Below are positions 62,500 through 64,000 of a stretch of 64,000 nt of DNA, one piece after another. This DNA comes from Paraburkholderia fungorum. GTDB lineage: Bacteria; Pseudomonadota; Gammaproteobacteria; Burkholderiales; Burkholderiaceae. Numbering within the stretch: position 1 is the stretch's first letter; each line of letters begins with the position of its first letter. The DNA is taken from assembly GCF_902833645.1 (NCBI RefSeq), contig NZ_CADFGE010000004.1:310001-374000 (forward strand). The letters are read 5' to 3'. The position numbers and the translations under genes were made by a program. The notes below the pieces were generated by a model that was given only the letters and a program-made list of their open reading frames with translations, did no database searches and was not told where the DNA came from.

Positions 62500-62534
62500 G
62501 CGGGCCATGAGTGCTGGTAACACTCATGGCCCGC
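62500..62534 (+). promoter_or_regulatory. Perfect 14-bp-stem hairpin upstream of symE copy II
   Basis: GCGGGCCATGAGTG pairs with CACTCATGGCCCGC around the loop CTGGTAA. Compared with copy I the stem has one base pair swapped (G-C to C-G, both arms changed) and the loop is the reverse complement. symE begins 32 bases downstream. Confidence 0.8.
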
Positions 62535-62566
62535 TGACCACAACCGACTCAATACAGGAGTTGACC

Positions 62567-62800
62567 ATGGCTGATGTCCATCTTAAATCACCTCACGCTC
62601 ATCCGGAGCGCAGCCTCACCATCCAAGAGTCTTGGCGTTATCAGCAGATCACGCTCGGGCGCATCCGCAAAGATCCACCTCTTTATCCATGGATGAAGCT
62701 CGCTGGCCGATGGATCGAACACGCGGGCTTCCTTCCTGGCCAGCGCGTTCGTATCGTCGTCGAACATCACAGGATTATCATCACGCCATTCCCGGAGTGA
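62567..62800 (+). CDS. SymE-like toxin-family protein, copy 2
   Basis: The 77-residue protein ends in the SymE domain: YPWMKLAGRWIEHAGFLPGQ then RVRIVVEHHRIIITPFPE, closer to the family consensus than copy 1. CAGGAG lies 6 bases before the ATG. Residues 1-35 differ from copy 1, whereas both proteins share the start MAD and HAGFLPG, so the two copies have diverged in their N-terminal halves. It may be an endoribonuclease of the SymE type; whether an antisense RNA regulates it is not visible. Confidence 0.82.
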   Translation: MADVHLKSPHAHPERSLTIQESWRYQQITLGRIRKDPPLYPWMKLAGRWIEHAGFLPGQRVRIVVEHHRIIITPFPE

Positions 62801-62808
62801 TTCCACAT

Positions 62809-62840
62809 ACAACAAACCCGGCCAACGCCGGGTTTGTTGT
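62809..62840. terminator. Bidirectional terminator after symE copy 2
   Basis: ACAACAAACCCGGC pairs with GCCGGGTTTGTTGT (4-base loop), followed by TTTT on the plus strand. It is the same element as after symE copy 1 and also lies 14 bases past the stop of the small membrane protein gene on the other strand. Confidence 0.85.
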
Positions 62841-62853
62841 TTTAGCGGAAGAA

Positions 62854-62991
62854 TCAGCTCACCAGTAAAGCGTACGCGACTGCCGTTGATGCCAACGTTA
62901 CAAGCGCGGCCATAAATATCCAGTACCTGAGTCGTTCCTTCTTACTCATTTGCTTCCATTGATCGAGTGAAGGGCCACCACCTGCTGCCAT
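62854..62991 (-). CDS. 45-residue single-helix membrane protein, putative immunity protein
   Basis: A short gene starting MAAGGGPSLDQWKQMSKKER, then a helix (about 24-43, YWIFMAALVTLASTAVAYAL). GAGGAG lies 6-7 bases before the ATG and overlaps the stop of the toxin module, whose coding region ends 10 bases upstream. It carries no recognised domain. Position directly behind a toxin cassette and before the terminator suggests an antidote or an accessory peptide. The strong ribosome site and coding continuity make it credible despite its size. Confidence 0.65.
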   Translation of the reverse strand: MAAGGGPSLDQWKQMSKKERLRYWIFMAALVTLASTAVAYALLVS

Positions 62992-63001
62992 ATTTAGCTC
63001 C

Positions 63002-63838
63002 TCATTTACTCTTTCTGCCTATTTGTTTGGCATGACTCCACGGTACAACACCGAATGTTTTGCTACCAGGAGGACTAACACCAAGCTCAATTGCCGTCGC
63101 CCCACCGTATGCATGCGTAATCGCCGCATAAACGTTGGCACCAAATGGGGTTGGCAACGAAACGAAGAATTGATTTGCATCGCCATTTAAGAATGCATTC
63201 GTCAATTGTGCATTGGAGGAACCTATGATCCACCCGAGTGCTGCGCTGCCGCCCGGTATCCAAGACGTTGCTGACGGGTTCGCCTGAGCTATTCCGCCAG
63301 ATGCATGTACAGACCCATCGTAAAGGTTTGCTGCGATGCTGCCCGTGGCGGACAAGACACCACCGCCGACGGTTGCGTAGTTAGGCTGGAGAGTAGCCGC
63401 CGCTGCATCTGCATTCGCACTCTGCGCCTGAATCGCCGCCTGCAGCACCGCCTCACTACACTGCGCACCCGCACCGCATATCTGCGACACCAGATCCTTT
63501 GATACAGATCCATCGTGAACCGATCTATTGTAGAGATCGACATTCGATCCCGAGAATGCACCCGCATCACCACCCACTGCCGCACCCGCGCCCGTAGCAA
63601 TCGCGTTCGCGACGATGTTCCCGAGCGCCTTGTCGATGTCCGCATTGCCGGTCGGGCGTGATCCCGCAATCGCGCCACTCAGTTCGTTCAGTTTGCCCGC
63701 TGCGATCGAAGCGATGCCAGCGCCTGCTGCGCCGCCAATCGCATTGCCGCCGGCAAGTCCCGTCACCAGCGCCGCACCAGCGGCCTGCATGATGGCCCGA
63801 CTCGTGCCGCCTTCCTTCCAGACGCTTGCATCCCACAT
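63002..63838 (-). CDS. CdiA/BcpA C-terminal toxin module with pretoxin region
   Basis: The 278-residue frame has a pretoxin hydrophobic region (residues about 10-95, starting EGGTSRAIMQAAGAALVTGL) that is nearly identical to that of the 652-residue fragment, then SNVDLYNRSVHDGSVSK at the boundary (the usual NRQLHP is altered to NRSVHD). The toxin half has NYATVGGGVLSATGSIAANL, HAYGGATAIELGV and ends HAKQIGRKSK, a relative of the type 22-like domain in the larger fragment. No secretion domain; the frame is interrupted upstream by leader copy III. Presumed partner: the 45-residue protein. Confidence 0.65.
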   Translation of the reverse strand: MWDASVWKEGGTSRAIMQAAGAALVTGLAGGNAIGGAAGAGIASIAAGKLNELSGAIAGSRPTGNADIDKALGNIVANAIATGAGAAVGGDAGAFSGSNVDLYNRSVHDGSVSKDLVSQICGAGAQCSEAVLQAAIQAQSANADAAAATLQPNYATVGGGVLSATGSIAANLYDGSVHASGGIAQANPSATSWIPGGSAALGWIIGSSNAQLTNAFLNGDANQFFVSLPTPFGANVYAAITHAYGGATAIELGVSPPGSKTFGVVPWSHAKQIGRKSK

Positions 63839-63845
63839 GAACTTT

Positions 63846-63969
63846 GTTGTCGAATCGCATTTTTCCCCGACGCATCAACCACTTGCACACCGCTTTTTCC
63901 TGACGCCGGTCCGAGCCCGCAACTTTTTGCCCCGACGCGGGTTTTCACTTTAAGACGCGAGTTTGCCAG
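63846..63969. repeat. Leader repeat, copy III (diverged)
   Basis: Aligns with copies I and II, keeping GTTGTCGAA, ACTTTTTGCCCCGACGCGGG and the core CGCGAGTTTGCCAG (63956-63969), but it is more diverged. In the toxin frame it contains a stop codon, unlike copies I and II. The last 30 bases of the window show nothing recognisable. Confidence 0.7.
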
Positions 63970-64000
63970 TTACGCGTCAGAGATTTGTTAAGGACTGTAA

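Noticed and set aside
63763..63948. A separate 61-codon gene at the right edge
   Set aside because: It lies in leader repeat copy III in a frame that is not open or conserved in copies I and II.

Overview
The window is a GC-rich (mostly G/C in third codon positions) beta-proteobacterial chromosome segment. The gene order pyk-fbaA-purC-purE-purK-sua5, the AcrAB-TolC-type pump and the polyol transport clusters point to Burkholderiaceae, most likely Paraburkholderia. This is recognition from memory; no database search was possible.

Layout. 1-5.7 kb: end of pyruvate kinase, class II aldolase, the purC/purE/purK block and a Sua5/YrdC tRNA-modification gene. 5.8-6.5 kb: two 173-bp arms of a dispersed repeat in inverted orientation, no gene. 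6.6-18.6 kb: envelope and housekeeping genes (GDSL lipoprotein, fatty acid hydroxylase, PBP4-type DacB, an OmpR-type two-component pair followed by a DegP/HtrA protease with candidate response-regulator sites, a secreted Ig-fold protein, DUF427 and CoxG-like proteins, a GlxA-type regulator and an isochorismatase-like hydrolase). 18.6-25.8 kb: a TetR repressor divergent from a three-gene RND efflux operon, with an AcrR-type operator across the promoter. 25.9-34.1 kb: xanthine/uracil-type permease, an FGGY kinase, glutathione-dependent formaldehyde detoxification (frmA-fghA) and a znuA-znuC-znuB-like metal importer whose ATPase has a histidine-rich tail.

34.5-53.3 kb is a polyol catabolic region in two parts. 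The first has an SDR dehydrogenase, a MalK-class ABC importer for a sugar alcohol and a HAD phosphatase, facing a SorC/DeoR-type regulator, xylulokinase and an arabinitol/mannitol-type dehydrogenase. The second has an AraC regulator, a ribose-type ABC importer, a zinc polyol dehydrogenase, an FGGY kinase and an L-xylulose-reductase-like SDR. Both plausibly feed D-xylulose 5-phosphate into the pentose phosphate pathway.

53.3-64 kb is an accessory region of different character. It holds a CdiB/BcpB (TpsB) outer-membrane transporter and, upstream of it on the same strand, a tandem array of CdiA/BcpA C-terminal toxin pieces, each followed by a small putative immunity gene. The pieces start at a shared NRQLHP-type motif or carry it inside. 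Three copies of a ~170-bp leader repeat, two truncated XRE-regulator remnants, and two SymE-like genes, each preceded by a 14-bp-stem hairpin, interleave with the array. This looks like a reservoir of contact-dependent inhibition toxin/immunity modules assembled by repeated duplication and recombination; the main bcpA gene probably lies beyond the right edge. A candidate C4-type phage antisense RNA leader lies next to bcpB. I found no tRNA, rRNA, insertion sequence or CRISPR array.
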